DNA of 64,000 nt from Oryzias latipes (GCF_002234675.1 NC_019866.2:18955311-19019310); one strand, 5' to 3'. Shown: positions 19,823 to 32,286, counted from the stretch's first letter. Made by a program: numbers and translations. Notes: generated by a model not told the origin, from the sequence alone.

Positions 19823-21254
19823 CTCTGTACACTGTCACCAGACTTTTCTCCTGCACCAAACTCCAGATGTGAGTAAACATGAAACCACAGTCATCTGCAA
19901 AGAGTTGAGGTTACAAACAAAGATGGGAAACATGCAGAAACAGCTAACCTGGTGCCAACTAAGGTTTCAAAATCACAAAGATTGTTCATATGTGGCTAAA
20001 AGAATTTTTGCTTTGCAATTTTTTTTAGCATATTCTGAGTCATTTAAATGACTCGGATGAATACATTTGTTTGAAATTCACACAAAATATAACAAGAACA
20101 AACAGGAAGGGCAGTTTTGACATAATTTAACGATTAATCCACCTGTTTCTCGGCATCAAAGTGACAACCCTTCTATTTCTTATTTCATTTTTGACTATAA
20201 AAAATGTGAAACCAGTCAGTTAGACTGTCACCTTGTCTGAAGCCAGATTTGGGGTTTCCCAGCACATTTAAGTCTAAACCACAGTTAAATCCAGACAGTG
20301 AACAGACCTGCTGATGGGTTTTTAAAATGATCTTCCTGTGTAACCCAAATACTGCAGACCCTAAGGTCATGGGGCAAAACAAAGATTTTTCCCCCAAAGT
20401 ATGCAAAAGTTTTGGTTCCATCAGTAACAGTAAAACCAGGTACTAAAGCAGCTTAGCACCATCAAACTACCAGCACCATATTTGACTGTTAGGTTTCTTT
20501 TTTTTTTACAAAATGCCATGTATTCAAAGGTCTTGAAGCACTTTTTAACCACTGTATTGTCGTTTTAAATTTCTAATGACGCATTTTATGTTTTTTTATA
20601 ATGTGTTTTCATTCATCCATTGGTTTTTCTTCCTTCCTTTATTATTTACAGGTACTTCCTAGGACAACAGAAAGTTGAGAAAATCTAATGTTCCAGTTGG
20701 AAACAGTAAACATAAAAAAATAAAGTAACATTGACACATGTTAGTCTCCGGATTTTCAAATTAAATAAACACTATAAGAAACATGCCAATAATTTACCTC
20801 TTTAACTTTACAAAAGTTATTCTGAAAAGAGAAACGATTAAGTGATAAATTGTTAGCATGCATTCGTTTTTTGATGGATTCTTTTTACGTGAAGCTTTTA
20901 AATCAACAGCTCAGGAATTAATCCAGTCTGGCTTTGAAAAATTGAATAAAATTCAGCAAAATGGTGAAAACATAATCTACTAAATTGTTTTGAAGTATTT
21001 TTAAACACGAGGCCAGTTGGAAAAGCTTTTTATTTCCAGCATCACATGTTGGAGAGCAGGGCATACAGCCACTATTACAGCTTCACTGTATACATTTATG
21101 ATAGCATTTTCCTTTAGTTGACAATATTTTATGAAGATTGTATAATTGTTATGTTAAACTTTCAGTTTTCACTTGCATCAGCACAGAACCATAAAAAGAA
21201 AACATATTAAGGATAATATGAAAGGGCCTACATCATGCTTTTCTTAAACTACAT
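19823..21254. other. AT-rich intergenic sequence
   Basis: Only short unrecognised frames are seen. There are no repeats with clear ends. Confidence 0.35.
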
Positions 21255-21346
21255 CCATATACAGTACAGACAAAAAGTTTGGACATACTTTCCTATTTAT
21301 TTGAGTGAGAAGGTGTGTCCAAACTCTTGGTCTGTACTGTATGTGG
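21255..21346. mobile_element. Short palindromic MITE
   Basis: The 92-bp block is an imperfect inverted repeat with arms of about 38 bases. The left arm contains acagtacagac and gtttggacata; the right arm contains tgtgtccaaac and gtctgtactgt. It resembles the end regions of a widespread fish DNA transposon, reduced to its two termini. Confidence 0.75.
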
Positions 21347-21429
21347 TAATATGATACTTTTGGCACACTAAAAAACGATTTTTTTATGAAACGAGTTATT
21401 TTTACACCTCACTTCCTACCCGGAAGTCA

Positions 21430-21725
21430 GACAACTGGATTTCTGAGGCCCTGTCTTTTGCTTCTTGTGGGTGGCGCCCATTTCATTCCCAGCCCCTAAC
21501 CCCAACCCAACACAAAGAAAGACGAGCCAAGAAGGAGCCGGTCCCAGGGGCAGTCCCAGGCCCCTGCCCCCATGCACTGCCCCAGCAAGAGGTCTGGTCA
21601 GGCACTGAGGCAGTTGACCAATCAAGGCTGGCCTGATGGTCTCAGTACAAACCCCAACTCATCAAACCTCTAAGGTCCTGTCCCCCAAGCTGCCCCCCCC
21701 CCCCGATATCCCCCCAACCAAAAGA
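21430..21725. repeat. GC-rich low-complexity block, probable interspersed repeat
   Basis: The block is rich in CCCC and CCCAG and ends in a run of C (about 21693-21704). It stands out sharply from AT-rich flanks. I could not identify termini or a family. Confidence 0.4.
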
Positions 21726-24163
21726 CACCCCACCTCCCAACAGAAATCTGATAATGAGCTAATTTGTTAATTATTACAAATCTGCCTTGTGGGCCAGTAA
21801 CTGTATTCTTATGCGTAAACTTAACATTTTTATTGATTAAAGCAGCAACTCCTTTTTGTTGGGAGTTGTAATTAATAGATTCCGTGAAGGGAAATTGTAA
21901 GCGGTATAGGAGATGAGACTAGGAAGAAAAGAAAAGAAAAAAATAACAAAAAATCCATGAAGACAACATAGTTAACGTGTGGATTTGTTGATGAACAATT
22001 CTATCAATGTAAATAAGAATAGTCTGTGTTTTCAGCGCAGCATCTGATGATCTTCAGCACGGCCTAACTGAACCTATTTAACAACATCTAGAGGAACATG
22101 TGCAAGTGCCTTGAGTTTAGCAGATGATTAGTTAGTGAAACTCAGTTTGAAACAATTCATGTCCTGTAAAATTTGGGCAGATTTCTACACAGTTTTCTAA
22201 TTTTCTGAAATCCTTTTTTTAAGCTGGAACCCCAACTTATGTAAAATTAAACAACTGAAATCTTAAACAGTGGGCCCTGAATCTCCATCTATGAAAGTCT
22301 TATGTTTTTGTATTAATACACTTCTCTATAATACTCCAATGATTGTATTTCATTTTTAAAGCAGGAGTATATAGAGCAGGAAGTCTTTAAGAATGTTATA
22401 ATTTCTACATAAAGGAATGAAATTTGAATGTCTGCATAAATCCACTTTTTTATTGTGGTTCTAACAGTTTTCAAATGTTGAATATCCTTGAAACAATAAC
22501 ATTTGTATTCATGTATCCGTGATACACGTGATGATGGCTGTTTTCTTGTGGGAAAGCAAACTGATTCATGTTGTTTGGCAACAGTGGAAGGACAGCATTA
22601 TTTTGAGCAGACTGGTTAACAAGACCACACTGCCATCTTAAGGTCACTACACAGAGGAGAGCTCAGCACACATAAAAAAACCTATCCTTCTACACAAAGA
22701 CCTGATTGAATAATGTGGGCTGTTAGGAAACTGTGGTTTCTTAGTTCTCTTTGATGCAATTTGTTCCTTTTATGATCACAAAATTTAAAGATTTTCTTCT
22801 CACCGTGTCAACAAAAATCATTTGCAGAAACACGTTAATCTTTTATGACCCATATTTACTCTTCAATACATGTTATTTAAAACAATTGCAAATGTTTTCA
22901 TGTATGCGCTTGTGCACACTTGGGATGAGGTCAAACAGTTGGAGGGACTATTCTTTTATGAGAGGCTGTTGCCACGGCAACAGGTTGCATCTGAATGAAG
23001 ACTCAGGATTCTCCGCTCTGCACCAGCAGCATGTACAAAGGTTTTATTCTCAGTTGTCACAATAAGAAATCTGCTTCCGTTTGGACTCTGTTGGCACAGA
23101 AAAACAGCAAAAACAAATGTGGATGCTCACACAAACAATGAGGAGGTGCGGATCGACCGGAATGCTCCTCCGCGATCCAAAACTGAAGAAGCCAAAGACC
23201 TAGAGATGACACAAACATCATGTCCACCAATGAGGAGGCGTAGAGCACGTATGTTAGCGGACAATGGCTCATTATAAACGTTCACGGAGCACAAAACATA
23301 CATCAAGTGTAGGTCACATGGAGTTCTGCTCAGTTTCATATTGGTCCCAAAGAAATGTCCTCCTAGCACCTCCAACAAACATCTCAATGTGTCAAATAGT
23401 AATAATGAAGAACTATAAAAATACTTGTAATTTTATCGCTGTGTAAACTTTTGCAACCAAAGGCACTGTCCTCAGCGGTTCAAATTCCTGCAGTCCCCTT
23501 TACTAAATGCTAAATAAAAATCAGCTCAAATCTTCTGGAGTGATGCATGGTCAGTAAATATGCGCTTTGCAAGATTCCCTTTAAAGATTTAGATGTCGAA
23601 ACCCAAAGGCTTCAGGTTAGCTTGTGGAACCCACGCTGAGGTAAATCCAGGTCCTCAGCCTTTTGTGCTGCCTGCAGGAGCTGCTGTGCTTCTTTATGCA
23701 GAGGCTACATTGTGGCTCTGAAAGTAGACAAATGCATCAAATCTATTCAACATAAAATCAAAAAAATCAAATAAATAAAGAAGTATTTTGGTCTTAGGTG
23801 AGTGTAAACATGGTCTTCCAATCTGGGCAAAAATAATGTCGTTTTCATGCTAAGAACATTGCACTTAACAATATGAAATACATTATCTGACATCTAGTAA
23901 TAACAGTTCAACTACATCTGCAAGCTAATCTATGTTGGTGGTTTGGTCTGACTGTCCGCACTTCCTGTTTCTGTGCAAGAAGAGAGGTAAAAGCCGTCTT
24001 GTGCCATCAACATTCTATGACCATGACATGTGATCCCACTGAAGGTCCGTCTTCAGGAACACGTTTGCCCTAATTGGTGTGCTTCTGCTTTTGTGACAAA
24101 GCATTGTCAGCATGTTTTCTGTGGCTGAAAGTGTGGAAGGATTCCTACAAAAAAGTCTGGATT
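21726..24163. other. Intergenic sequence / 3' flank of chst12
   Basis: I find no coding exon. The chst12 3' untranslated region must begin at 24163 on the minus strand, but no nearby AATAAA on that strand is evident. A minus-strand AATAAA occurs near 23042. Confidence 0.35.
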
Positions 24164-24712
24164 TCACTCGTTGAGGAGGGAGTCCGGCCTGTCGTAGCCA
24201 AAGAGCCTGAAGTCCGGCTCGTAGAGCTTGTAGAGTTCTCTCCGGGTCTCCGCAGGAACCATGCTGAACCAGTCTGACTCCCAGCTGCTGGATGTCAGGT
24301 TCCTGCTGGAGGTGGGGAACTCCACCACATCGTCTACTCGCAGCAGGCGCAGGAGGTGCTCGGCGTCCTCCTCCGCCGTCTCCAAATGGCCCACAAAGTC
24401 GTACTGGATTTGGCACGGGTGACAGAGCCGGTAGACTTGGCGCCAGTGTTCGTTAAAAGGCATGGCCGTCTCCGTCTGAGGATCCAGGAGGTACTGGATG
24501 AAGTGGGAGAATGACGGGTGGATGCCCAGAGAGAACGCCTGGTCCACGGAGGCAGGGGGAGTGGGCTGGTTGCCGTAGCGACGCAGCATCACCTGCCCAA
24601 AGCGGCGGTAGAAGTCCTCATTGGGCATCTCGAATTTATTCCTGTAGGCAGAGATAAGACGTACAAAGGGGTCCCGCACGAACAGGAACTTGGTGTACTT
24701 CTTCAGCTTCAC
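24164..24712 (-). CDS. chst12: chst12 coding exon 4 (3'-PSB motif to stop)
   Basis: The exon encodes the last 182 residues from VKLKKYTKF and ends at the stop at 24166-24164. The acceptor has a good T-rich tract. Confidence 0.95.
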   Translation of the reverse strand: MKLKKYTKFLFVRDPFVRLISAYRNKFEMPNEDFYRRFGQVMLRRYGNQPTPPASVDQAFSLGIHPSFSHFIQYLLDPQTETAMPFNEHWRQVYRLCHPCQIQYDFVGHLETAEEDAEHLLRLLRVDDVVEFPTSSRNLTSSSWESDWFSMVPAETRRELYKLYEPDFRLFGYDRPDSLLNE

Positions 24713-27700
24713 CTTCAAAAAACAAAGAACAGATTTGGAAAAATTACATCCAACTGTAACAATTTAAATGAGATGTTTTACATTATAGTTTAAAAAAGTC
24801 TGAAAAACAGCCAATAAGGGAAAGCAGTGACAGACTTTTATCTAATTAATCAAAGTGGTCACATCAGGTTTGAAATGTCAGTTTTTTAAGCGTTTCAGAA
24901 GCTGCTGTCTTTAAGATAATCCTCTAATTTCCTGCACTGTTATGGTTAACACACAAATGCACATTAATATTATCATGCAAACAAGTTTTTCACAAACAAA
25001 CAAAGAGAATGCGCGAAGATGTTGAAGTAAAAATCCACATATGGACTCCTCTGCTTCAGACAAAAGCAGACAATGCGATATTCTTCAACCCGGACGGAGC
25101 GAAGACGCAGAGCTACATGAAAACTGTGCAGCCCAAACTAACTTCAATCAAAAACCGCACCCCTCAGCAACATTTGTCAGGGAACATTTCTACTAGAATC
25201 AAGATGTCTTATTGCTTTAAAGATCCACTCCAATGAAAAGGCTGTATTTGGTGTTTTTCTATTGGTATTTTTCTGATGATGGAGGACATATACAAAGAAA
25301 ATTCAGCTTAAAATAGCATTTCTGACTATTTCCTGATTTAGATTGTTGTGAATCAGGAGCAGGCGAAAACCTGCTGTCAGAAAAAGAACATATTTGTGAC
25401 GTAGAAAAAATGCTGGGTGGAAGCTCCCTGCTCCGAGCTCTCAGCAAAGCGGAGGAAAAGGTTGGTGGGGTTGCTTCACATCGACACCACGACTCAGAAG
25501 CAATTTTCTAATAAACTCCTGCCACTCTGCAGAAACTATGTCCTAAAAAGCAACACAGGTTTGTTAATTTTGGTTAAAAATCATAATTAAATAATTAATA
25601 ATCATAATTAAAAGACCACTGGGAACACTTTTAGGATAGCTCAAAAGATAATTGGAGTGGGTCCTAAACAAAATTTTTTTTAAATGTCAAGGTTGTCTGT
25701 GGATGTCAATCATCAACATTCATGTTTATTTCTACTTTCTTCATTGTCTTTCAGCTACTCCTTTCAGGGGTCACATCTGTGGTGATCTGTGGTAGGCTTT
25801 CTATTTCTTTTTCTCACCTTCTCTGCCAGCTTCCTGTGCTTTAGCTCACGTTCCAGCATTTAGAGCTTCTGATTGTCTCTTTTTCACCAGTTTCTGTCCC
25901 CGTTTACTATTCGGTCTGCCCGCCTCAGGGTTGTCCCAGTTCTGCCTCAGGATCACAGGCTTTCGGTTTGCATGCCTCCCCTTTTGGATTTTCATGTCTG
26001 AACTTCAGTCTTCTTTGTCCCTGGATTTCCATCGTCACTCTCTTCCTACTTGAGCTGCTGAAGCTCAAATTGGAGCTTCAAGTCGTTCAAGTCAGCAACA
26101 CTTTTAAACTTCTTATAGCTAAGGTTTTGTCAGCATGAAAAGAAATTACATTATCTTTGCTGAGATGTTATTAACTCTCCGTTTTCTGGTTCCAAGCTCT
26201 CTCTTGTGCATCCTCATGTCCTCCTTTATTTCATCTATGATCCTCCTCTTTGCTTTTCCCTTAGGCTTCTTTCCAGGCAGCTCCAACCTCATCGTCCTTT
26301 AACCATCATCATCAGTGTTTTTCCTCTCAACATGCCCAAAACATGTCAATCTGCTTCCCTGCATTTATCTCAAACATCTAACATGAGATGTTTCTCTTAT
26401 TTTGAAATCCAAGTGAGTAGAAACCGACTTGCTCCTGAACATCCTAGTGGTTATGAGCTGAACTGCAACATCTCCAGTTTAGGAGACTTTTGTTTAAAAC
26501 AAATTTTGCAAATTAAATCAATAAAACTCCCCAAAAATACACCTGTGTATTTTTTATAATTGTTTGTTTTGTTACATGTAAACACAAAAACCCATTAAGT
26601 CATTCCATATGAAGACACCATTAAGTTGAGGCAAACTCTTCTTTACCACATTCTTTGTGTATATTTCTACAAAAGCAAAATGAGGTATTTTTAGCGAAAT
26701 AATTTTCTGCTGTCTGAAAGAATTTTTCTCATTATAGGTTTTGAGTAAAAATTAAAACTATTATCTGCAGCATGATGTACTGAATCAATATTTATGTTGG
26801 ATTTAAGAAATGAAAATCTCACACGGCAATGAAAGTGGAATAAACAGGAGAGCTTTGTGTCACAAAAATGACCAAAAAACACATTTGACAAACAAACATC
26901 TACGGACCTTCATGAGGTGGCGTGCGAGCTTGGCGTAACGTTTCCAGAACTTGTTGAAGGTGAAGTGCATGCTGCTGTTGTGCACCAGCTCCCTGGGAAT
27001 CGCCAACGGGTCTCTCTGAGGAACGCCGTCTGTCAACAGGCTCTCGCTGAGGACTATCATGATGCGTTTCCAGTTGCTGCACGCCACCTGGAGTTTTTCA
27101 TAAAGGGAACCAAACATTTTTGTATTGCACCTGCCTCCAAATATTTATGTTTTTAAACAAGTTTAAAAGTCAAATTGTTAGAAGAAAAAAAAATTTGTGA
27201 TGGTATTTTTTGCTATATTTTTCAATGCAAACAAAGTATTCACAGCTAATCCAAAGACTATGGTCACATTTCCCAGAATGCCAATGTGCTGCAACCTAAA
27301 TGCATGTTTTTCAGCAAATTTGGCAGGTGGCAGTATTTGTAATCGGGAGGCGGCAGTCGCATTTTTACACGCCTCGGTGGCCGCTGAGGTTTTTAAGAGA
27401 AAGGTAACATTTTATGGAGAGCAGACGATCTTTTTGCCATCGGTCAGTAGCCGCCTGGGAATATTACGAGGTCACGTGGTGGCAGTCCAGTGACAGGCGG
27501 GTGGCAGGAAGGCAGCAAGGTTATAATTGTCTGATTGGAGGGTCTCCAAGGTCCCCAAAATCATCTGATGATCAACCAATTTCAGATTGCCCCCTCCAGC
27601 CCCCATCCCATTGTCATCGTCCAATTTTTAGAAATTGGATGGTAGCAGCGAGGGGCACTCGACGAGGGCTGTCGAGATGGGCCAAGGGCCCAGCGATGAC

Positions 27701-28689
27701 CAGACGTCAACCTGCCAATCCTGGTCAACGTGGGTACTGCATTTAAATGGGGGAACGGCATTAATGCATTGATGCTCTTCATCTGATGACCTTCCTTTTC
27801 TTAGGTGCTGGGTCTTTGCCATTGCTGGTTTCTTGGGAGGCATGGTTGGTCCTTCATGACCACACCAACAATTTAAAAAAAATTAAAAATTTAAAATCGG
27901 TCTGCGGCATGAAATCTTGAAGATTCAGCCGAACCTCCCTACGGCGTGGGGGCAGTTAAATTTGTGACTGTAGCATTAGTCGTACAGCAGTAAAGGTGTC
28001 CTACCTTTGGAACGTAGCAGTAGATGATGCCATGCCTGTCATCCACAATCAGGTGATCTAGCTCCTTGTTGGGGATTTCATCAAATGAACGGTTTTTGCC
28101 AGGAAACGCCACGCTCTCGTTAGCACACACTTCTTGTAGCAGCCTCCGTCTCTGCTCCTGTTTTTTTTTTTTACAGTTTAAAACATTTTATTAGCAACTG
28201 CATTTAAAACTTTCACATGTACCGAGTCAGATTCTGCCTTCAGTAACTAAAATCTATGTTTTTAAGAACTAAATATCAAGCTGGTCAACAGTAATCATTT
28301 ACACAGGGATGAATCAAGTTCACCTGTCTCTCTCGAAGCTCTGCTGCGACTGGACTCAGGTGAATCTTCCACTCCCTCCGCGGGATGTAGCGCTCCTCCG
28401 CCTTCTCGGATTGGTTGCTTGTGTCAGCCGGAGCGGTGTCAGTGGGCTCCCCAGTGCCTGGCTCCAGGAACTGGTTGACAAAAGCATCAATGTCGGATAG
28501 AAAGGATGGGGTCCGGGAAGTGTGGGGCCTTGGTTTGGGGGGCGGATGTGCGACCTTAGGGCCTGGAGATACTGGAGTGTGCAGATACTGATGGGGCGCG
28601 CTCACGTCATCCCAATAGATGATGATCAGGAGGATCATGAAAGCTGATCCCAAGATCACAAAGAAGCGAAACATCCTAGACGTTCCCAT
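24164..28689 (-). CDS. chst12: Carbohydrate (chondroitin 4) sulfotransferase 12 (4 coding exons)
   Basis: The coding exons are 28689-28324, 28157-28005, 27087-26908 and 24712-24164. All introns are phase 0, giving 415 residues, the family's usual length. It is a type II Golgi protein with a cytoplasmic MGTSRMFRF, a membrane anchor at about residues 8-26 (ending MILLIIIYW) and a proline-rich stem. The catalytic domain has the 5'-phosphosulfate loop VPKVACSNWKR and the 3'-phosphate motif FVRDPFVRLISAYRNKF, both binding PAPS. Late conserved blocks are FNEHWRQVYRLCHPCQI and YDFVGHLET. The enzyme transfers sulfate to C4 of GalNAc in chondroitin and dermatan chains. Potential N-glycans occur at NES, NRS, NSS and NLT. 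The start is chosen for its strong context (GTCACCATGG). CHST11 is excluded by the N-terminus. Confidence 0.95.
25216..25669 (-). mobile_element. MITE family copy 1 (roughly 630-bp family), in a chst12 intron
   Basis: The ends are inverted: TTTAAAGATCCACTCCAAT at the left and the reverse complement of GTTTAGGACCCACTCCAAT at the right. The internal segments shared with other copies include a reversed AAGACCACTGGGAACAC. The copy lacks most of the exon-like core present in copies at 45452-46083 and 59276-59906. Confidence 0.75.
26908..27087 (-). CDS. chst12: chst12 coding exon 3 (5'-PSB motif)
   Basis: The exon encodes 60 residues from VACSNWKR to RHLMK. The donor is GTCCGT, a weak variant. Confidence 0.92.
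28005..28157 (-). CDS. chst12: chst12 coding exon 2
   Basis: The exon encodes 51 residues ending YCYVPK. Its acceptor is unusual: the bases before CAG are a run of A on the coding strand, with no polypyrimidine tract. The reading frame and the family match nevertheless support this junction. Confidence 0.88.
28324..28689 (-). CDS. chst12: chst12 coding exon 1 (membrane anchor and stem)
   Basis: The exon encodes residues 1-122 and ends GAGACAG before a GTGAAC donor. A splice acceptor, TTCTGTAG, lies at about 28706 on the minus strand, 16 bases upstream of the ATG, so the 5' leader is split. Confidence 0.92.
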
Positions 28690-28713
28690 GGTGACGGTTT
28701 GCTTGCTACAGAA

Positions 28714-28846
28714 TCACCATAGCAACGAGTTTACGACTTTACGAGGCGTCTCCACAGCACTGTCATGGCAACAAATTGAAACTTTTCTTCATGTGGCTGC
28801 CAGGACAACAGGCTCGGATCTTTTGCTACAGGGTTACCATGGAAAC
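28714..28846. promoter_or_regulatory. Cluster of X-box-like (RFX-type) sites
   Basis: Three related motifs occur in 133 bases next to the chst12 start exon: tcaccatagcaac (28714-28726), tgtcatggcaac (28761-28772) and gttaccatggaaac (28833-28846). They resemble the RFX consensus GTNRCC-N-RGYAAC. Function is inferred only. Confidence 0.4.
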
Positions 28847-29472
28847 AGAGGCAAGGTCCAGGAGCTCCATCGTACCATGAAGTAGATACAAGATAAGTCT
28901 ATATAAGGCTCAGATGTATCATGCAGCCCGTTTACCGCAGGACCTGAACAAGGCGGTCTTCACAAAGCTCCCACCTGGACTTCAAACCTGCACACACACA
29001 GAGGACACTTGGTTTGTATCGCACCTCAGATCAGGTGAAAAATGTATTTAGTCTTTAACATTTATTATTACATGAATGCATTTTTGTGTGTGTGTTAACC
29101 CCACTGACCCAAAAGAAGAACTTCTGCTGGGGTGGAAAAAGTCAGCAGGACACTTCTCTAGGGCCAAATTTATAACCTCGAAGATTTTTTTTTTTTCCAG
29201 AGTTGACTTACTTCTAGTCTCCAAGCAGTTAAATCACGAATGGCCGTGAAATATCTCAACGTTAAGGGGCTCAGCACACAACAAGCCCAATGCTGAGTTA
29301 TGGAACACTGCATCAACACAGAGCACTCCTGAGATAGTAAAAGCCACTTCGTATAAAGGATGGATTTGAACTACAGCCAGTTTAAAATGTTACACACCTA
29401 CTTATTATTGCTGGGATTGTCTGTGTATAAAAAAAAGCTGTTAAAAACTGTCTGGGTGAGTAAAATGCTTAG

Positions 29473-29590
29473 ATTAAAGACCCACTCTGATAAAAAGTGT
29501 GTTTTTAACATGTTCTTGTAGGATTTTTCTTATGATAGAGGACACATATAAAGAAAATTGAACTTAAAATTTTACATTTTGTATTTGAGC
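29473..29590 (-). mobile_element. MITE family copy 2 (one end only)
   Basis: The block starts ATTAAAGACCCACTCTGAT, followed by the family's subterminal text including ACATGTTCTTGT. The similarity fades by about 29590, so it is a truncated or chimeric copy. Confidence 0.6.
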
Positions 29591-30140
29591 ACTTGTGTTG
29601 TTTTGCCTATTCCTGCAGCAAAGAGAGAGTCATTGACATGGAAAACACCCTGAAAAGTCAGCAGGCTGCTCCTCTTCCTGTCTGCACACGAACAGATTAA
29701 TTGCTCTCCTGCTTCATATCGGGTTCGTCATCACTGGGAAAAAGCGAAGAGTTTCTCTGCCAGAAATCGAGTCAAACAGCATTTACTGAAGTACTTGGAA
29801 GGCTTGAGGCAGCTCTGAGACGCTCGTGGGTTCCTCCCTGTGTGCATTTCATTATACTCCAGCTGGACTACACTTTAAAGTAATATGTGTTTAATAGAAC
29901 GGCAGAAGTCCTGCTTGTTTAAAACAGTCCATTCTGCAAGTTCCTGAAGAAAAACGTACATCACATTTGATTTCCTGGATTTTCTGTCTGCTTAACATGT
30001 GATTATGTTAATAATTAAATTATGAATCTAATATATTTATGACAGTATCACAGGGTCATAAAGATATTGAAAAAAGTAATATTCAATTCAAATAAATTGG
30101 CCTTTTTTCATGAAAGCAGAAATCTCCAGGTTGCCTATAG

Positions 30141-31648
30141 CAGTGTTTTTCAACCAGTGTTCTGTGCATAGACCGTATTTAGAGAACTGGACCCAGCCGG
30201 TTGTTACGTCCCCCACAGAAAACGCCTAAGCTCAGTGAAATTAAGCCAATACAGTCCGTTTTTCACCAATACGGGAACCGCCATTAGAGCCAGTCGACTG
30301 GTGTTGGTCCAAGTCGGTCTGGGTCAACGTTTGTAGGGCAACTACTGTCAGAAGTAAGCTTGTTTAAAGTCCACACCCCTGGCTCAAGAGAATCAATTAA
30401 ACGTTCGAGGTGGGGGCCACCAGAAACCACATGCTTTGACTGAGACATCTGATTGGTCAGTTTATACATTGAATAACTTGCAATAAAGAAAAAATAGCAT
30501 GAAAAAAACAGGATTAGCAAGAAATTTTTAAGAAAAATGTATCAGAGTGAGAATGGGTATTCTGATGAAAACAATGACAGAGTAATGGCTGTTTATCTCT
30601 CTATAGACGTCTATGGGATTTTGCCTTCTTGGAGCCAGCGGGTACTTCCTGTTTGGAACGTGAAGGGGAGGGGTCAGTCTGTCCAGATCGTATTTTCAGT
30701 CAATAGCTCCTTTGCCGTGGGAGACGGTCAGGTGTGCCGTGAGAAGTTACTCACTTTCACTAGTCTAAAAACATTTACCATCGCCTGGATATCAGCTCTG
30801 TGTTCATCCAAAAAGGAACCGGTGTAATACAGAGTATTTTGGAATATGAATGTTCATAAAAACTTTTTCTTTGTGTTTATTTGATTTCTATTCAAGGCAA
30901 TGATAAAAATGACTGAAACGCAATTCAGCTGCAACTTTAGCTGACAACGCTGTTTTTGGGAAAGTCCGACCCCTTAAACTGTCTCCACCAATCATGCTTG
31001 GAGGCTTTATCAAAACTTCATCAGCCTAACCAATAAGAAGTGGTTACGTCCCCATTTCCTGGTGCCGACATGGCTCAAAGTCTTTCAGTTACAACAAAAA
31101 TAACAGCTGACAATCGTGTTTAGTGGTGTAGCTTCCCACAGGAGCCGATGTCAGACAGTGTAAAAAAATATATAAAATAATTCAACTTAAAGACGTGAGC
31201 CGGTCTGGCTTTAGCACCACCGGTTTTCACTACATCTCCCATGATGCATTGGGTTCATGTGACAACGTCTCTGACTGCGCCACTGTTAACATTCATGAAA
31301 AACACCAAACACAAAAATCGAACAGTTCTTCTCGACGACAGCAGATATACAGTTTAGTTCTCAAGGTTCGTGTTGGAGGACAAATGAATTCTGAACAGCC
31401 GGAGATACCAGTGTTTGGTCCAAGTCATCTTTCTAACTGAAACAGCTGCTTTTAACTCATTTAGCTGGAAATTATTACTGAAAACTATCGTAACTTTTAT
31501 TGCAACTTTTAGGAAAAACAGCTGCAACTTCCAGCTTTTTACAATAAAATACATGAGAGATCATTAAAGGACTGTGCTTCAATACAGACTAGACTTTTGC
31601 TTTTGGTTGCTGGTGTGCCTTGCGATTTATTCAGGTTGAAAAACACTG
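30141..31648. mobile_element. Non-autonomous hAT-like element with 8-bp target duplication
   Basis: The ends are cagtgtttttcaacc (30141) and its reverse complement ggttgaaaaacactg (ending 31648), the hAT terminal form. The flanks gcctatag (30133-30140) and gcctatgg (31649-31656) form an 8-bp duplication with one mismatch. The inside has no transposase frame. The part at about 30166-30706 is related to the MITE at 61864-62597 in reverse orientation. Confidence 0.85.
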
Positions 31649-31731
31649 GCCTATGGCACCTATAGGTCATCTTCATCAGGGATAGGTGGGGGCAGGTCTA
31701 TTCAGAGACACACCAAAGGTGTGGTGGTGCC

Positions 31732-31760
31732 ACCTAACCCCCCCCCCCACACACACACAC
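31732..31760. repeat. C-tract and AC microsatellite
   Basis: A run of C is followed by (AC)n. Confidence 0.8.
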
Positions 31761-32237
31761 AGCTCAGCACACTCATCTGAAATCTGAGAAACACACATTT
31801 AAGAATTTCCTTCTCAGCAAAAACCCATTTTTTTTACAAATCATAAAAATAAACATCAGCCCATAAATAAAACTATATTGGAGCAGGAAGTCAAAGCCCT
31901 CAAAAAAGTATTTTAGAAACGAGCAGCACTCTTTTGAAAAGGGGTTTAGGTTATTTAACTATTTTAGTAACTTTCCATGGAAAACAAACAGAGTTTGTCG
32001 CATAAATTAAAAGTAAAAAAAAAACCTGTTTTTCTCAACTTAATTAGGAAAATTAAGTGATTTGATGGGTATTGGCTTGTTTCTAGTACCACTTATTTTT
32101 TTCTTCTATGGCTTTTGGATAGAATGTGCATTTATTTCCCCCTAAAGGTAGTATGGGTTAAGTACAAGAGGTATACCATAATATGTATTTTTTGATTGTT
32201 TTTCTGTTCAAGATTATTTCATTGACTATAAAAAAGC

Positions 32238-32253
32238 TACACACACACACACC

Positions 32254-32284
<31 letters not shown>

Positions 32285-32286
32285 AT
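32238..32286. repeat. AC/AT microsatellite
   Basis: Interrupted ACACAC repeats change to ATATAT just before the next repeat element. Confidence 0.85.
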
